Assembly (NCBI GenBank): GCA_016721435.1
Contig: JADKIC010000006.1
Coordinates: 62,001 to 126,000, forward strand
DNA: 64,000 bases
Direction of reading: 5' to 3'
Source of the DNA: Bacteroidota bacterium
Lineage (GTDB): Bacteria; Bacteroidota; Bacteroidia; AKYH767-A; OLB10
Shown here: in pieces, positions 35,462-44,306 of the stretch
Numbering within the stretch: position 1 is the stretch's first letter
Layout: each line of letters begins with the position of its first letter
Program-made: the position numbers and the translations under genes
The notes under the pieces: model-generated
What the model was told of the DNA's origin: nothing
The model's database searches: none
The model's input: the letters and a program-made list of their open reading frames with translations, nothing else

Positions 35462-37111
35462 TTATTCTACAACTTTAACCCAGGGAGCATGAAATAATTT
35501 CCCGTTTTCTTCCCATTCCAATACATAGAAACCGGCATTTTCTATCGCGCTGATATTGAAACAAGGCCACTCTGAAATGGAAAGGGATCGAATAATTCTT
35601 CCTGAAAGGTCGAGTACTCTGGCGGCAGCAATCGGTTTGTTCTCAGCGATACAAATTCGTTCAGATGCAGGATTTGGATATAGCGTTAATCCATGACCGT
35701 TACCCATCTCTGCTATCCCCTGCAAGGAGAGCTGAGCTTTAATGGGTACAGATACGTTGGCGAGTAATCCTGTACCCTGTGCGGTAAAATTCAACGTGCC
35801 GCTGAAGGATCCCGGTGCTGCATTCGCCAATTCAATTTCTACTGCGCTGGCTTCACCCGGAGGAATCGTTACATTCGATCCGGTACTATTCATAAAACTG
35901 AGGACTGACGCTGAATTCAGGGTTAGACCGGATATATTGAGTGGCATATTGCCGTCGTTGGCTATCCAAAAAGTATAGCTATTCGGTACTGCTGCATTGG
36001 CTAATCCAAAATCAATGGTGTCCTCAGGAAAATCGGAAGAGGCAGCCTGATTGCCGACAGAAGTATTGCTGAAAGAAGTGATTCGCTCCGTGAATTGTGG
36101 ATAATCAACAAAGGGGTTTCGGTTCAATTGTAAAGTAAAGATATCGTTGCTGCGATCTACCTCAATGGTGTTAGGAGGATATTGCTGATGCCATTGCCGG
36201 AGAATGCCTTCCTGATTGGTCATGAAGTTGCTGTAATTCTGATAACGTATGACAAAGTATAACATCGCCCTTGCAGCAGGTCCTTTAAAGATATCTCTTG
36301 GCTCAAAGGTCGTGCTGTTGCTTTTACTGCCGCCTTGTGTCCATGAAGGATTAGCGACTACTCCGAAGGGATTACTTGCCCTCACATTATTGGCCGCATC
36401 ATCTGTCGGAAACAAATGATAGAGATCTGCACGCATAGGCTCCAGTGAATTAAAAAATCCTTGCGGAAATACGTGTTCTGTATTGAAGGAGTAGTTCGTC
36501 TGGCAATCAGTGCGATCAAAATAGCCGACAGCATTTCTTCCGGTGTAAACACATTCGATGGTATTCTGTGCAGCCCCCTGACCGTTTACTTTTTTGTTGT
36601 CGTAAATCATGAACATCGCATCGCGGGCTGTATTATAGCCGGCGTTAAAATAATTTCTTCCGGTGATGGCTTTGAGTGTGTCTTTCAAAATTTCCTCCGC
36701 CAGATTCTGCGAGTTGTTATAATAGCTGTTACTGTATCGTCCCTGTCCCAGCAAATCAACACGCAGCGCTCCTCTATGGCTATCGTTTAAAATAAAAAGT
36801 TCGGTATTGTGATATACATTATGCCGCGGACTAAACTTTATCCAAATCGCCTGACTTCCTCCAGCTGTGATTGTAAAAATCCCGGCCGATGCACTGAAAG
36901 CTTTCGATCCGTATATATCATAAAAGCGGTAACCCGTTACTGTTATATCAAAGGAGGTGCTGTTGGAAATCGTCACTTGCTGACTATCAGGACTCGTTTC
37001 TGTCACCACACCAAAATTAAGCTGAGAAGGGGAAACAGTAAATGTCTGTGCGGTCAGTAGGGTCGATAGAAGTAAGAAGGCAAGATGCAGTACGGGTGAG
37101 AATGCTTTCAT
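35462..37111 (-). CDS. Secreted endonuclease I family nuclease with T9SS sorting domain
   Basis: 549 residues from the ATG at 37111, where the signal peptide starts (MKAFSPVLHLAFLLLSTLLT). An N-terminal choice-of-anchor-like domain (PSQLNFGVVTETSPDSQQVT) precedes the nuclease (about residues 120-350). Its typical stretches are DAMFMIYDN, SFNTEHVFPQGFF, DLYHLFPTDDAANNVRASNP and FEPRDIFKGPAARAML. A second choice-of-anchor-like segment (about residues 360-460) precedes the sorting domain (LTLYPNPASERICIAE). It would degrade DNA or RNA outside the cell. Confidence 0.92.
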   Translation of the reverse strand: MKAFSPVLHLAFLLLSTLLTAQTFTVSPSQLNFGVVTETSPDSQQVTISNSTSFDITVTGYRFYDIYGSKAFSASAGIFTITAGGSQAIWIKFSPRHNVYHNTELFILNDSHRGALRVDLLGQGRYSNSYYNNSQNLAEEILKDTLKAITGRNYFNAGYNTARDAMFMIYDNKKVNGQGAAQNTIECVYTGRNAVGYFDRTDCQTNYSFNTEHVFPQGFFNSLEPMRADLYHLFPTDDAANNVRASNPFGVVANPSWTQGGSKSNSTTFEPRDIFKGPAARAMLYFVIRYQNYSNFMTNQEGILRQWHQQYPPNTIEVDRSNDIFTLQLNRNPFVDYPQFTERITSFSNTSVGNQAASSDFPEDTIDFGLANAAVPNSYTFWIANDGNMPLNISGLTLNSASVLSFMNSTGSNVTIPPGEASAVEIELANAAPGSFSGTLNFTAQGTGLLANVSVPIKAQLSLQGIAEMGNGHGLTLYPNPASERICIAENKPIAAARVLDLSGRIIRSLSISEWPCFNISAIENAGFYVLEWEENGKLFHAPWVKVVE

Positions 37112-37156
37112 GTATTGCCAAAGGTAAGTATATCCATGAATCATATAAATTATCAT

Positions 37157-37484
37157 GAATAGAAAATGCTAAATAGTTCAGTCTAAAACACTTTCCAAAA
37201 GCACAATTCCTCTTTTAACAACGGAGGCACGAAGCGCACTAAAGGTCACAGAGGGTCTTAATTATCTTTTCAATCCGAACCAGTATTTATATCCTAATTA
37301 AACTTTCTCCGTGAAACTCCGTGTAACCTCTTGTGCACTCCGTGCCTGCCGACCGAAGCTTTCGCCGTCGCTAAAGCTTTGGAGCACACAGTTAGCAAAG
37401 GTGGGGTAAAAAGGAAGAAGGCTTTATCAGGAAGAAGAAGTAGTTCACATCGATAAACACTAATATTTTCTAATTTTAAAATTA
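37157..37484. repeat. Intergenic stretch with degraded repeat elements
   Basis: About 330 bases without a gene. It has CACGAAGCGCACTAAAGG and CTCCGTGAAACTCCGTGTAA tracts and, at about 37345-37400, the words CCGACCGAAGCTTTCGCC and GTCGCTAAAGCTTTGGAG, related to the hairpin element beside the tRNA. The order of words resembles that near 9450-9540. Confidence 0.7.
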
Positions 37485-39527
37485 CTATGCTATCGTACTT
37501 CCTTCCTTTGTCTCGCGTCCAGGCTGCACAAATACCAACTTCCCATCCGCATCTTCGGCCATTAATATCATACCATTGGATTCAATCCCTTTAATTTTTC
37601 GAGGAGCCAGGTTCGCGAGTAAGGTGACCTGCTTTCCTATAATTTCTTCCGGACTAAAATGTAAAGCAATACCGGAAACCACGGTCCGTTGATCGATGCC
37701 CGTATCGAGGGTGAGCTTTAAGAGCTTATCGGCCTTCTCCACTTTTTCCGCAGCGATGATAGTCGCCACCCTTAAGTCCATCTTACTGAATTCATCGTAA
37801 GTGGTCACTTCTTTGATCGGAGATATTGATTTTTCCGGAGTAGTTTCTGCAGCGACAGGTATATTATTTTCTTTTGTGGCTTCCAATTTCTGTAGTTGTA
37901 GTTGTATGGCTTCGTCTTCTATTTTCTCGTATAACAGCGAGGCCTCACCGAGAATATGTCCTGCGGCTAATGTAGTATGTTGAAACGCGTCTTCCCAGCT
38001 ACGTGTTGGAATGTTCATCATCTTACGTAACTTCTCGGCAGTGAAGGGCAGAAATGGTTCGCAGAGATAAGCCAACGCAGTTGTTATTTCCAGCGCAACA
38101 TTTAAAACCGTCCCTACATAAACAGGATTGGTTTTATAATGTTTCCAGGGTTCTGTATCGGCCAGGTATTTGTTGCCAGCTCTCGCGAGATCCATCATAT
38201 GCGATAACGCTTCACGGAACCGGTATTTTTCAATACTCTCCCGTACTAATTTGGGAGCAGCAGCCAATGCCTCCAGACAAACTTTTTCCGCTTCCAGCAA
38301 TTCTCCTCTCGCCGGAACCTTGCTTTCAAAATATTTAGAAGTAAGTACGAGTGTGCGGTTGACAAAATTACCGAGTACAGCCACGAGCTCATTGTTGTTC
38401 CGGTCCTGAAAATCTTTCCAGGTAAAATCATTGTCCTTGGTTTCGGGAGCGGTAGCGCAAAGGGCATAGCGCAATACGTCCTGCTTGTTGGGGAAATCTT
38501 CGAGATACTCATGCAGCCAGACCGCCCAATTGCGGGAAGTGGAAATTTTATCTCCTTCCAGATTGAGAAATTCATTGGCGGGAACATTCTCCGGTAAAAC
38601 ATAATCGCCATGTGCTTTCAGCATCGCAGGAAAGATAATGCAGTGAAATACGATGTTATCCTTGCCGATGAAATGAATCAGCTTGGTGTCTTTGTCCTTC
38701 CAGTATTGTTCCCAATTACTCGTGAGTGCTTTCGTGGCGGAGATGTATCTGATAGGCGCATCAAACCAAACGTAGAGCACTTTTCCTTCGTTGCCGGGTA
38801 ACGGAACCGGAACACCCCAGTCGAGGTCGCGGGTGACGGCACGGGGCTGCAAACCCTGATCCAGCCAGCTCTTGCACTGCCCGAACACATTCTTCTTCCA
38901 GCTATCTTCCTTGCTCAGTATCCATTCCTGCAGCCATTCTTCCTGCATCTTGTCGAGGGGAAGATACCAATGCTTCGTGTTTCGTAACACCGGTGCCTTA
39001 CCGCTGAGTTGGGAATGCGGGTTAATCAACTCCCGCGGACTCAGCGAACTGCCGCATTTCTCGCATTGGTCGCCATAGGCATTCGGGTTCCCGCATTTCG
39101 GACATGTGCCGGTGATGTAACGGTCGGCGAGAAACATATTGGCTTCCTCATCAAAATACTGTTCACTTTCCTCTTCCGCGAAAACACCTTTTTCATACAA
39201 GGTCTTAAAAAATCCGGATGCCGTTTCATGATGCACGGGATCGGAAGTACGGTGATAGATATCGAAGGAAATGCCAAACTCCTTAAAGCTATCGCGCATC
39301 ATGGCGTGGTACTTATCCACCACCTGCTGGGGAGTTATACCTTCTTTTCGCGCCCTCAAAGTGATCGGCACCCCATGCTCATCGGATCCGCAAATGAATT
39401 TCACATCACGACCCATCAGCCGCTGATACCGCACAAAAATATCCGACGGGAGGTAACAGCCGGCAATATGACCGATATGTAAGGGACCGTTAGCGTAAGG
39501 CAGAGCGGCGGTGACGAGGTAACGCAT
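37485..39527 (-). CDS. metG: Methionyl-tRNA synthetase
   Basis: 680 residues, full length with a C-terminal tRNA-binding domain. HIGH motif: LPYANGPLHIGH. Zinc-binding insert: CPKCGN...CEKCGSS. KMSKS variant: GDKISTSRNW. The C-terminal Trbp111-like domain is FSKMDLRVATIIAAEKVEKA, with TLLANLAPRKIKGIESNGMI. It charges tRNA-Met in the cytoplasm. A TAACTTTG -7 element lies 37 bases upstream. It is divergently arranged with the LD-carboxypeptidase gene across a repeat array. Confidence 0.97.
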   Translation of the reverse strand: MRYLVTAALPYANGPLHIGHIAGCYLPSDIFVRYQRLMGRDVKFICGSDEHGVPITLRARKEGITPQQVVDKYHAMMRDSFKEFGISFDIYHRTSDPVHHETASGFFKTLYEKGVFAEEESEQYFDEEANMFLADRYITGTCPKCGNPNAYGDQCEKCGSSLSPRELINPHSQLSGKAPVLRNTKHWYLPLDKMQEEWLQEWILSKEDSWKKNVFGQCKSWLDQGLQPRAVTRDLDWGVPVPLPGNEGKVLYVWFDAPIRYISATKALTSNWEQYWKDKDTKLIHFIGKDNIVFHCIIFPAMLKAHGDYVLPENVPANEFLNLEGDKISTSRNWAVWLHEYLEDFPNKQDVLRYALCATAPETKDNDFTWKDFQDRNNNELVAVLGNFVNRTLVLTSKYFESKVPARGELLEAEKVCLEALAAAPKLVRESIEKYRFREALSHMMDLARAGNKYLADTEPWKHYKTNPVYVGTVLNVALEITTALAYLCEPFLPFTAEKLRKMMNIPTRSWEDAFQHTTLAAGHILGEASLLYEKIEDEAIQLQLQKLEATKENNIPVAAETTPEKSISPIKEVTTYDEFSKMDLRVATIIAAEKVEKADKLLKLTLDTGIDQRTVVSGIALHFSPEEIIGKQVTLLANLAPRKIKGIESNGMILMAEDADGKLVFVQPGRETKEGSTIA

Positions 39528-39563
39528 AAGGGGATTTTTCTTCTATCCTGATAATTTTCGATG

Positions 39564-39571
39564 CAAAGTTA
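39564..39571 (-). promoter_or_regulatory. -7 element of the metG promoter
   Basis: TAACTTTG on the minus strand, 37 bases before the metG ATG. No clear -33 box. Confidence 0.55.
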
Positions 39572-39635
39572 GTCTATTTGAAAATGATGTAATTTGAAGA
39601 TGGGTCAATTTGAAGATGGGATGATTTGATGAACC

Positions 39636-39759
39636 CGTGACCTGTGATTGTTTTGGTCGCGACCTGTCATTGTTTTTGGTCGCGACCTGTCATTGTTTTG
39701 GTCGCAACCTGTCACCACCACGGAACGACCTGTCACCATTTGAATACGACCTGTCACTA
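39636..39759. repeat. Six ACCTGTSA sites at 21-23 bp spacing between divergent genes
   Basis: ACCTGTGA or ACCTGTCA begins at 39640, 39662, 39685, 39707, 39728 and 39749, spaced 22, 23, 22, 21 and 21 bases. Three copies include GTCGCGACCTGTCA or GTCGCAACCTGTCA, the right half of the palindrome at 6.4-6.7 kb. The array lies between the metG and LD-carboxypeptidase promoters. Confidence 0.92.
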
Positions 39760-39805
39760 CGGGTTCAGCGTCGTTCATAAAAAAGCAATATTCAGCCCGT
39801 CTCTC

Positions 39806-39813
39806 TATATTTG
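39806..39813 (+). promoter_or_regulatory. -7 element before the LD-carboxypeptidase gene
   Basis: TATATTTG, six bases before the ATG at 39820, which would give a leaderless or very short-leadered mRNA. Confidence 0.55.
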
Positions 39814-39819
39814 CAACCC

Positions 39820-40731
39820 ATGAACACCCCCCCCTATTTAGCTCCCGGTAGCGTAATCGGCATCTGTGCTCCTGCACGAAAAGTAAGTCCGGAAGAGATG
39901 GCGCCGGGTATCGCGTTAATGGAATCCTGGGGATTTAAAGTGAAGTTGTCGGCTCATTTGTACGGTGCATACAACCAGTTTTCGGGTACCGATGAACAGC
40001 GAACTTCAGATTTTCAGGACTTGCTAGATGATCCCAAAGTCAATGCGATCATCAGCGCGCGCGGAGGCTATGGCTGCATGCGGATCATTGATAAATTGGA
40101 TTTTAAGGAATTCAGGAAACACCCGAAGTGGATCATAGGCTACAGCGATATGACCGTTTTCCATAGCCATTTGCAACGAAATTTTTCTGTTCCCAGCCTA
40201 CATGCCGCTATGGTTCATAGTATGGGTGGGGATCGCTGTACGGTGGAGGCAATCGAAAATTTACGGCGGTTACTAACGGGTGAGGATATCCGCTATTCGG
40301 TAGCTCATTCGGAGTTCAACAGAAAAGGAAGAGCAGAAGGAATACTGGTAGGAGGTAATCTCTCTCTCCTCTATGCCCTCTCCGGAAGCAGCTCCGACCT
40401 GGATACCACCGGAAAAATTCTCTTTATCGAAGACCTCGACGAATACCTCTACCATATTGACCGGATGATGATGCAACTAAAACGTTCAGGTAAGTTGTCC
40501 GGATTGAAAGGATTAATTGTGGGCGGCATGAGTGATATGCGCGATAATGCTGTTCCGTTTGGTAAAACAGCAGAAGAAATTATCGAAGAGGCAGTAAGGG
40601 AGTATGACTATCCGGTTTGTATGAATTTTCCGGCAGGGCATGTTCAAAATAATCAACCCCTGATGATGGGTGGTGAAGTAAGCATGATCGTGGAGGATAG
40701 TGCTTCGATTAGTATTCTCCATAACCAATGA
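39820..40731 (+). CDS. Muramoyltetrapeptide LD-carboxypeptidase (S66 family)
   Basis: 303 residues from the ATG at 39820. Family features: LAPGSVIGICAPARKVSPEE, ISARGGYGCMRIIDKLDF, nucleophile Ser in WIIGYSDMTVFH, LFIEDLDEYLYHIDRMMMQL, and the His in FPAGHVQNNQPLMMGG. It removes the terminal D-Ala from tetrapeptide stems during murein recycling. No signal peptide, so it is cytoplasmic. Confidence 0.93.
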   Translation: MNTPPYLAPGSVIGICAPARKVSPEEMAPGIALMESWGFKVKLSAHLYGAYNQFSGTDEQRTSDFQDLLDDPKVNAIISARGGYGCMRIIDKLDFKEFRKHPKWIIGYSDMTVFHSHLQRNFSVPSLHAAMVHSMGGDRCTVEAIENLRRLLTGEDIRYSVAHSEFNRKGRAEGILVGGNLSLLYALSGSSSDLDTTGKILFIEDLDEYLYHIDRMMMQLKRSGKLSGLKGLIVGGMSDMRDNAVPFGKTAEEIIEEAVREYDYPVCMNFPAGHVQNNQPLMMGGEVSMIVEDSASISILHNQ

Positions 40732-40763
40732 CAACTATTCATTTACAAACATTATAATTTTTT

Positions 40764-41215
40764 GAACACGGATGAAACGGATTTGACGGATTTTCGCTGA
40801 TTTGTTTCTCGTCATATTATCCGCGCAAATCTGTCAAATCCGTTTAATCTGCGTTCCTGATAGTCTGGAATTTATCGATATGTTATAGTGTTTAGAACAC
40901 GGATGAAACGGATGGAGCGGATTTTCACTGATTTGTTTTTCGTCATATTATCCGCTTATCCGCGCAAATCTGTCAAATACGTTTAATCTGCGTTCCTGAT
41001 AGTCTGGAATTTATCGATATGTTATAGTGTTTAGAACACGGATGAAACGGATGGAGCGGATTTTCACTGATTTGTTTTTCGTCCAATTATCGGCGTAGAT
41101 CCGTCAAATCCGACTTATCCGCGTTCCTGATGGTTAATAATTTATAGTGATGTTATAATGTTTAGAACACGGATGAAACGGATGGAGCGGATTTTCGCTG
41201 ATTTGTTTTTCGTCT
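40764..41215. repeat. Tandem 131-139 bp repeats of the ACACGGATGAAACGGAT type
   Basis: Copies at 40764-40894, 40895-41033 and 41034-41164, plus a partial at 41165-41215. Each begins GAACACGGATGAAACGGAT. In copy 1, ACGGATTTGACGGATTT is nearly complementary to the later AAATCTGTCAAATCCGT, so each unit can fold into a long imperfect hairpin. Copies end with CTGCGTTCCTGATAGTCTGG and a GATATGTTATAGTGTTTA tail. No coding potential seen in 40732-41305. Confidence 0.92.
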
Positions 41216-41257
41216 GTAAAGAATTTTTTAGCGGGAAAGGAATATTTAGAATTTATT

Positions 41258-41265
41258 TATATTTG
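41258..41265 (+). promoter_or_regulatory. -7 element upstream of yraN
   Basis: TATATTTG, 40 bases before the start at 41306, placed just after the repeat array. Confidence 0.5.
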
Positions 41266-41305
41266 CCCTGACAATTTTTCAAAACTTATTTTATAAAACT
41301 TATTT

Positions 41306-41665
41306 ATGTCCGACATCGACAAAATCGGTCCGCGTGGGGAAGCCATTGCACTGCGTTACCTTGAACAAATTGGCTATAAAATTTTAGCCCGGAATTTCCG
41401 TTATCAAAAAGGCGAAATTGATATCATCGCTACCGACGACACCTTCCTGATTATAGTGGAAATGAAAAGCAGAAGCTATCCCAACTATGGCGCTCCTGAA
41501 TCGTCCATCGGTCCGACAAAGACTGAACTTCTGGCCCTGGCCGCCGGATTTTATCAGGAACTGCATGATATCCGATTGGAAATCCGGTTTGATGTGGTTT
41601 CCATCATCTTTCGAAAAGGAAAGAAGGCCGAACTGACGCATATTCGGGAAGCTTTTCATGGTTAG
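41306..41665 (+). CDS. yraN: UPF0102/YraN family nuclease-fold protein
   Basis: 119 residues. GPRGEAIALRYLEQIGYKIL and RNFRYQKGEIDIIA, then IIVEMKSRS, give the GEIDI...ExK catalytic pattern of the restriction-endonuclease-like fold typical of YraN. Its cellular role is not settled in the literature. The 162-bp gap before the next gene has its promoter. Confidence 0.9.
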   Translation: MSDIDKIGPRGEAIALRYLEQIGYKILARNFRYQKGEIDIIATDDTFLIIVEMKSRSYPNYGAPESSIGPTKTELLALAAGFYQELHDIRLEIRFDVVSIIFRKGKKAELTHIREAFHG

Positions 41666-41826
41666 GTATTCTTCCCGATTGTCAATAACCCCGACCGGAT
41701 TTATTGAAAAACCTGGAATTTTCATGCATTTAGCGTTAAATCAATGCTTTTTAGGGCGAATTCTTTGAAAATTGTAGTTTACTTATTAACAATTATTTAC
41801 GATCTTTGCCGCCCTATTTATTCAAA

Positions 41827-43773
41827 ATGAAAAAGAAAAGCAGCCACAGCCGTGATGGTGCACGTGGCCCCAAAAATGACCGTTCCCGACCTGCGACAGG
41901 AAGAGGAAGAACCCCAAGAACCGGAGATGGAGAAAGCCGTCCCGCAAGAAGTGAAAAATCTTCCTCCTGGGATGATTATGATCGTGAAAATTCTACAAAA
42001 CCATCAACACGTTCAGAAGGGTTCGATCGAAGCAGCGAAAAAAGCACCGGCTCCCGTGAAGAAGGAAAGGGGATGTACCAGCGTCGTGAAGACAACGGCG
42101 ACAGACCTTCTTACCCAAGAAGAGATGATGGTGCAAGAGGAGAACGGAAATCATTTGGTGACAGAGAAAAACGTCCTTACCAACGTCGCGAAGACAGCGG
42201 CGATCGTCCGGCTTTTCCAAGAAGAGATTCCGGTGATGGAGGTGAAAGAAAATCATACGGCGACAGAGAAAAACGTCCTTACCAACGTCGCGAAGACAGC
42301 GGCGATCGTCCGGCTTTTCCAAGAAGAGATTCCGGTGACGGAGGCGAAAGAAAATCATACGGCGACAGAGAGAAACGTCCTTACCAGCGTCGCGAAGACA
42401 GCGGCGATCGTCCGGCTTTTCCAAGAAGAGATGATGGCGATAGCCGAGAAAGAAAATCATACGGCGACAGAGAGAAACGTCCTTACCAACGTCGCGAAGA
42501 CAGCGGCGATCGTCCGGCTTTTCCAAGAAGAGATGATGGAGATAGAGGGGAAAGAAAATCATACGGCGACAGAGAGAAACGTCCTTACCAGCGTCGCGAA
42601 GACAGCGGCGATCGTCCGGCTTTTCCAAGAAGAGATGATGGAGATAGCCGGGAAAGAAAATCATACGGCGACAGAGAGAAACGTCCTTATCAGCGTCGCG
42701 AAGAGAGCGGCGATCGTCCGGCTTTTCCAAGAAGAGAAGATGGAGAAAGAGGAGAAAGAAAATCATTTGGCGACAGAGAAAAACGTCCTTACCAGCGTCG
42801 CGAAGACAGCGGCGATCGTCCATCCTTTCCAAGAAGAGACGACGGAGAGAGAGGGGAGCGCAAATCATACGGCGACAGAGAGAAACGTCCCTATTCAAAA
42901 AGACCGGATGCGGAGTCACGTCACAACCGTTTTGAAGAAAAACAATCTCGTGGACGTGGAGGATACAGTCGTGGAGGAGACCGTCGTTCGGCACCCCGAA
43001 AGCGCAATGCGAGTGAAGGTCCGGATCTGACAGGAGAAATTCGTCTGAACCGTTTTATTTCTATGGCCGGTATCGGTTCCAGACGTGAAGCAGATGATCT
43101 TATTACGGCAGGATTAATTTCCGTGAATGGAAATCTCGTCACGGAGCTGGGCAGCAAGGTGAAACCCGGTGATGATATCCGTTATAACGGTGAGCGTATA
43201 CGAAATGAGAAACATGTTTATCTTTTACTCAATAAACCCAAAGACTATATCACTACCGCCGAAGATCCAAACGATCGTAAAACGGTGATGGAACTGATTT
43301 CTGGTGCTTGTCCGGAACGTGTATATCCCGTAGGCCGCCTCGACCGCAATACCACCGGACTGTTGCTTTTCACCAACGACGGCGATCTCGCAAAGCATCT
43401 TACGCACCCCAGTTCACGTGTGAAGAAACTTTACCATGTGGAGCTCGACAAAAATGTAAAGGTGGCGGATATCCGAAAACTTCAGGAAGGCATAGAACTG
43501 GAAGATGGTTTGACGAGCGTGGATGATATTTCCTTTGATGGAGATGGCAGCGATAAGAAAGTGGTGGGCGTTGAATTGCATTCCGGAAAAAACCGCGTTG
43601 TTCGACGTTTGTTTGAAGCGCTCGGATATGATGTAAAAAAGCTGGATCGTGTCGGTTTCGCCGGACTTACGAAAAAAGATCTTCCCCGTGGCCGCTGGAG
43701 AATGCTCGATGAAAGAGAAGTCGGGTTTTTGAAGATGATGGGAACGGGAAAGAAGAAGATTCAGGCGGATTAG
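41827..43773 (+). CDS. RsuA/RluB-family pseudouridine synthase with a long repetitive N-terminal extension
   Basis: 648 residues from the ATG at 41827 (MKKKSSHSRDGARG). The first ~390 residues are low-complexity and very rich in Arg, Asp, Gly and Ser, including seven full 34-residue repeats (42148-42861). The catalytic part is ordinary: S4 domain LNRFISMAGIGSRREADDLI; KPKDYITTAEDPNDRKTVM; the catalytic Asp in YPVGRLDRNTTGLLLFTNDG; HSGKNRVVRRLFEALGYDV; and LPRGRWRMLDEREV. It isomerises uridine in 23S or 16S rRNA. The repetitive tail may bind RNA or ribosomes, by analogy with RGG and RS-like tails. Confidence 0.93.
   Translation: MKKKSSHSRDGARGPKNDRSRPATGRGRTPRTGDGESRPARSEKSSSWDDYDRENSTKPSTRSEGFDRSSEKSTGSREEGKGMYQRREDNGDRPSYPRRDDGARGERKSFGDREKRPYQRREDSGDRPAFPRRDSGDGGERKSYGDREKRPYQRREDSGDRPAFPRRDSGDGGERKSYGDREKRPYQRREDSGDRPAFPRRDDGDSRERKSYGDREKRPYQRREDSGDRPAFPRRDDGDRGERKSYGDREKRPYQRREDSGDRPAFPRRDDGDSRERKSYGDREKRPYQRREESGDRPAFPRREDGERGERKSFGDREKRPYQRREDSGDRPSFPRRDDGERGERKSYGDREKRPYSKRPDAESRHNRFEEKQSRGRGGYSRGGDRRSAPRKRNASEGPDLTGEIRLNRFISMAGIGSRREADDLITAGLISVNGNLVTELGSKVKPGDDIRYNGERIRNEKHVYLLLNKPKDYITTAEDPNDRKTVMELISGACPERVYPVGRLDRNTTGLLLFTNDGDLAKHLTHPSSRVKKLYHVELDKNVKVADIRKLQEGIELEDGLTSVDDISFDGDGSDKKVVGVELHSGKNRVVRRLFEALGYDVKKLDRVGFAGLTKKDLPRGRWRMLDEREVGFLKMMGTGKKKIQAD
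42148..42861 (+). repeat. Seven 102-bp in-frame repeats (34-residue units)
   Basis: Each unit reads KSYGDREKRPYQRREDSGDR then PAFPRRDDGDRGER with small changes (F for Y, E for D, DSGDGG or DDGDSR). A degenerate unit precedes and a partial one (KSYGDREKRPYSKR) follows at 42862. The units are so alike at DNA level that two other frames also stay open over most of the region. Confidence 0.95.
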
Positions 43774-43986
43774 TTGCTTCCGGCTACTTGCTTCTCGCTA
43801 CTTGCTTTTGTCTTACTTCGATCTACCGGATTTTGGTTATTTACTAAAATCTATTTACTTATGCGCTGATATTCATACTAATGGTCAAAATAAAGCAAGC
43901 AGCCAGTAGCCAGAAGCAAGCAGCAAAGGGCAGTTTATTACTGGCTTCTTACTTCTGACTTATGTCTTATTTTGATCTACCGGATA
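43774..43986. repeat. Inverted and direct repeats of the GCAAGTAGC type
   Basis: Left arm 43774-43809 (GGCTACTTGCTTCTCGC) is inversely repeated at 43892-43926 (GCCAGTAGCCAGAAGCAAGC). A direct repeat, GTCTTACTTCGATCTACCGG, lies at about 43810 and again (two changes) at about 43965. The rest of the 533-base gap up to 44306 is AT-rich and holds the promoter of the next gene. Confidence 0.8.
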
Positions 43987-44281
43987 AGCACAGTGTTGAT
44001 GGCATCAGTTTCATGGAGGAGAATTTGATTCTATTTGCAACAAGGTGCAAATTAGAAGAGGTTCAGTATTTTCAAATAAATTGAACAAATAAAAGTGATT
44101 AGTTTCGAAAAAACATTAAATCTTTACCTACCCAAGCTTTTCAACAGTTTGCCTAGCTTTTGAATGAGTTTAACAGACAGTAGAGTAAAGTTGAAACCAA
44201 TATAAACACTTACCTTAAGAATAAGAAAGATTAAACATCAAAAAAACTTTTTACCGACCCTTTTTTAAAAGCCTATTTTAT

Positions 44282-44289
44282 TACCTTTG
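44282..44289 (+). promoter_or_regulatory. -7 element of the 1439-residue surface protein gene
   Basis: TACCTTTG, 17 bases before the ATG at 44307. Confidence 0.5.
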
Positions 44290-44306
44290 AATTTAAACCT
44301 ATAGTT

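Noticed and set aside
41852..43030. A 392-codon open frame inside the pseudouridine synthase gene, and a 333-codon frame on the other strand (41993-42994)
   Set aside because: Both follow from the 102-bp periodicity of the repeat region; the true frame has the S4 and catalytic domains and the normal start.
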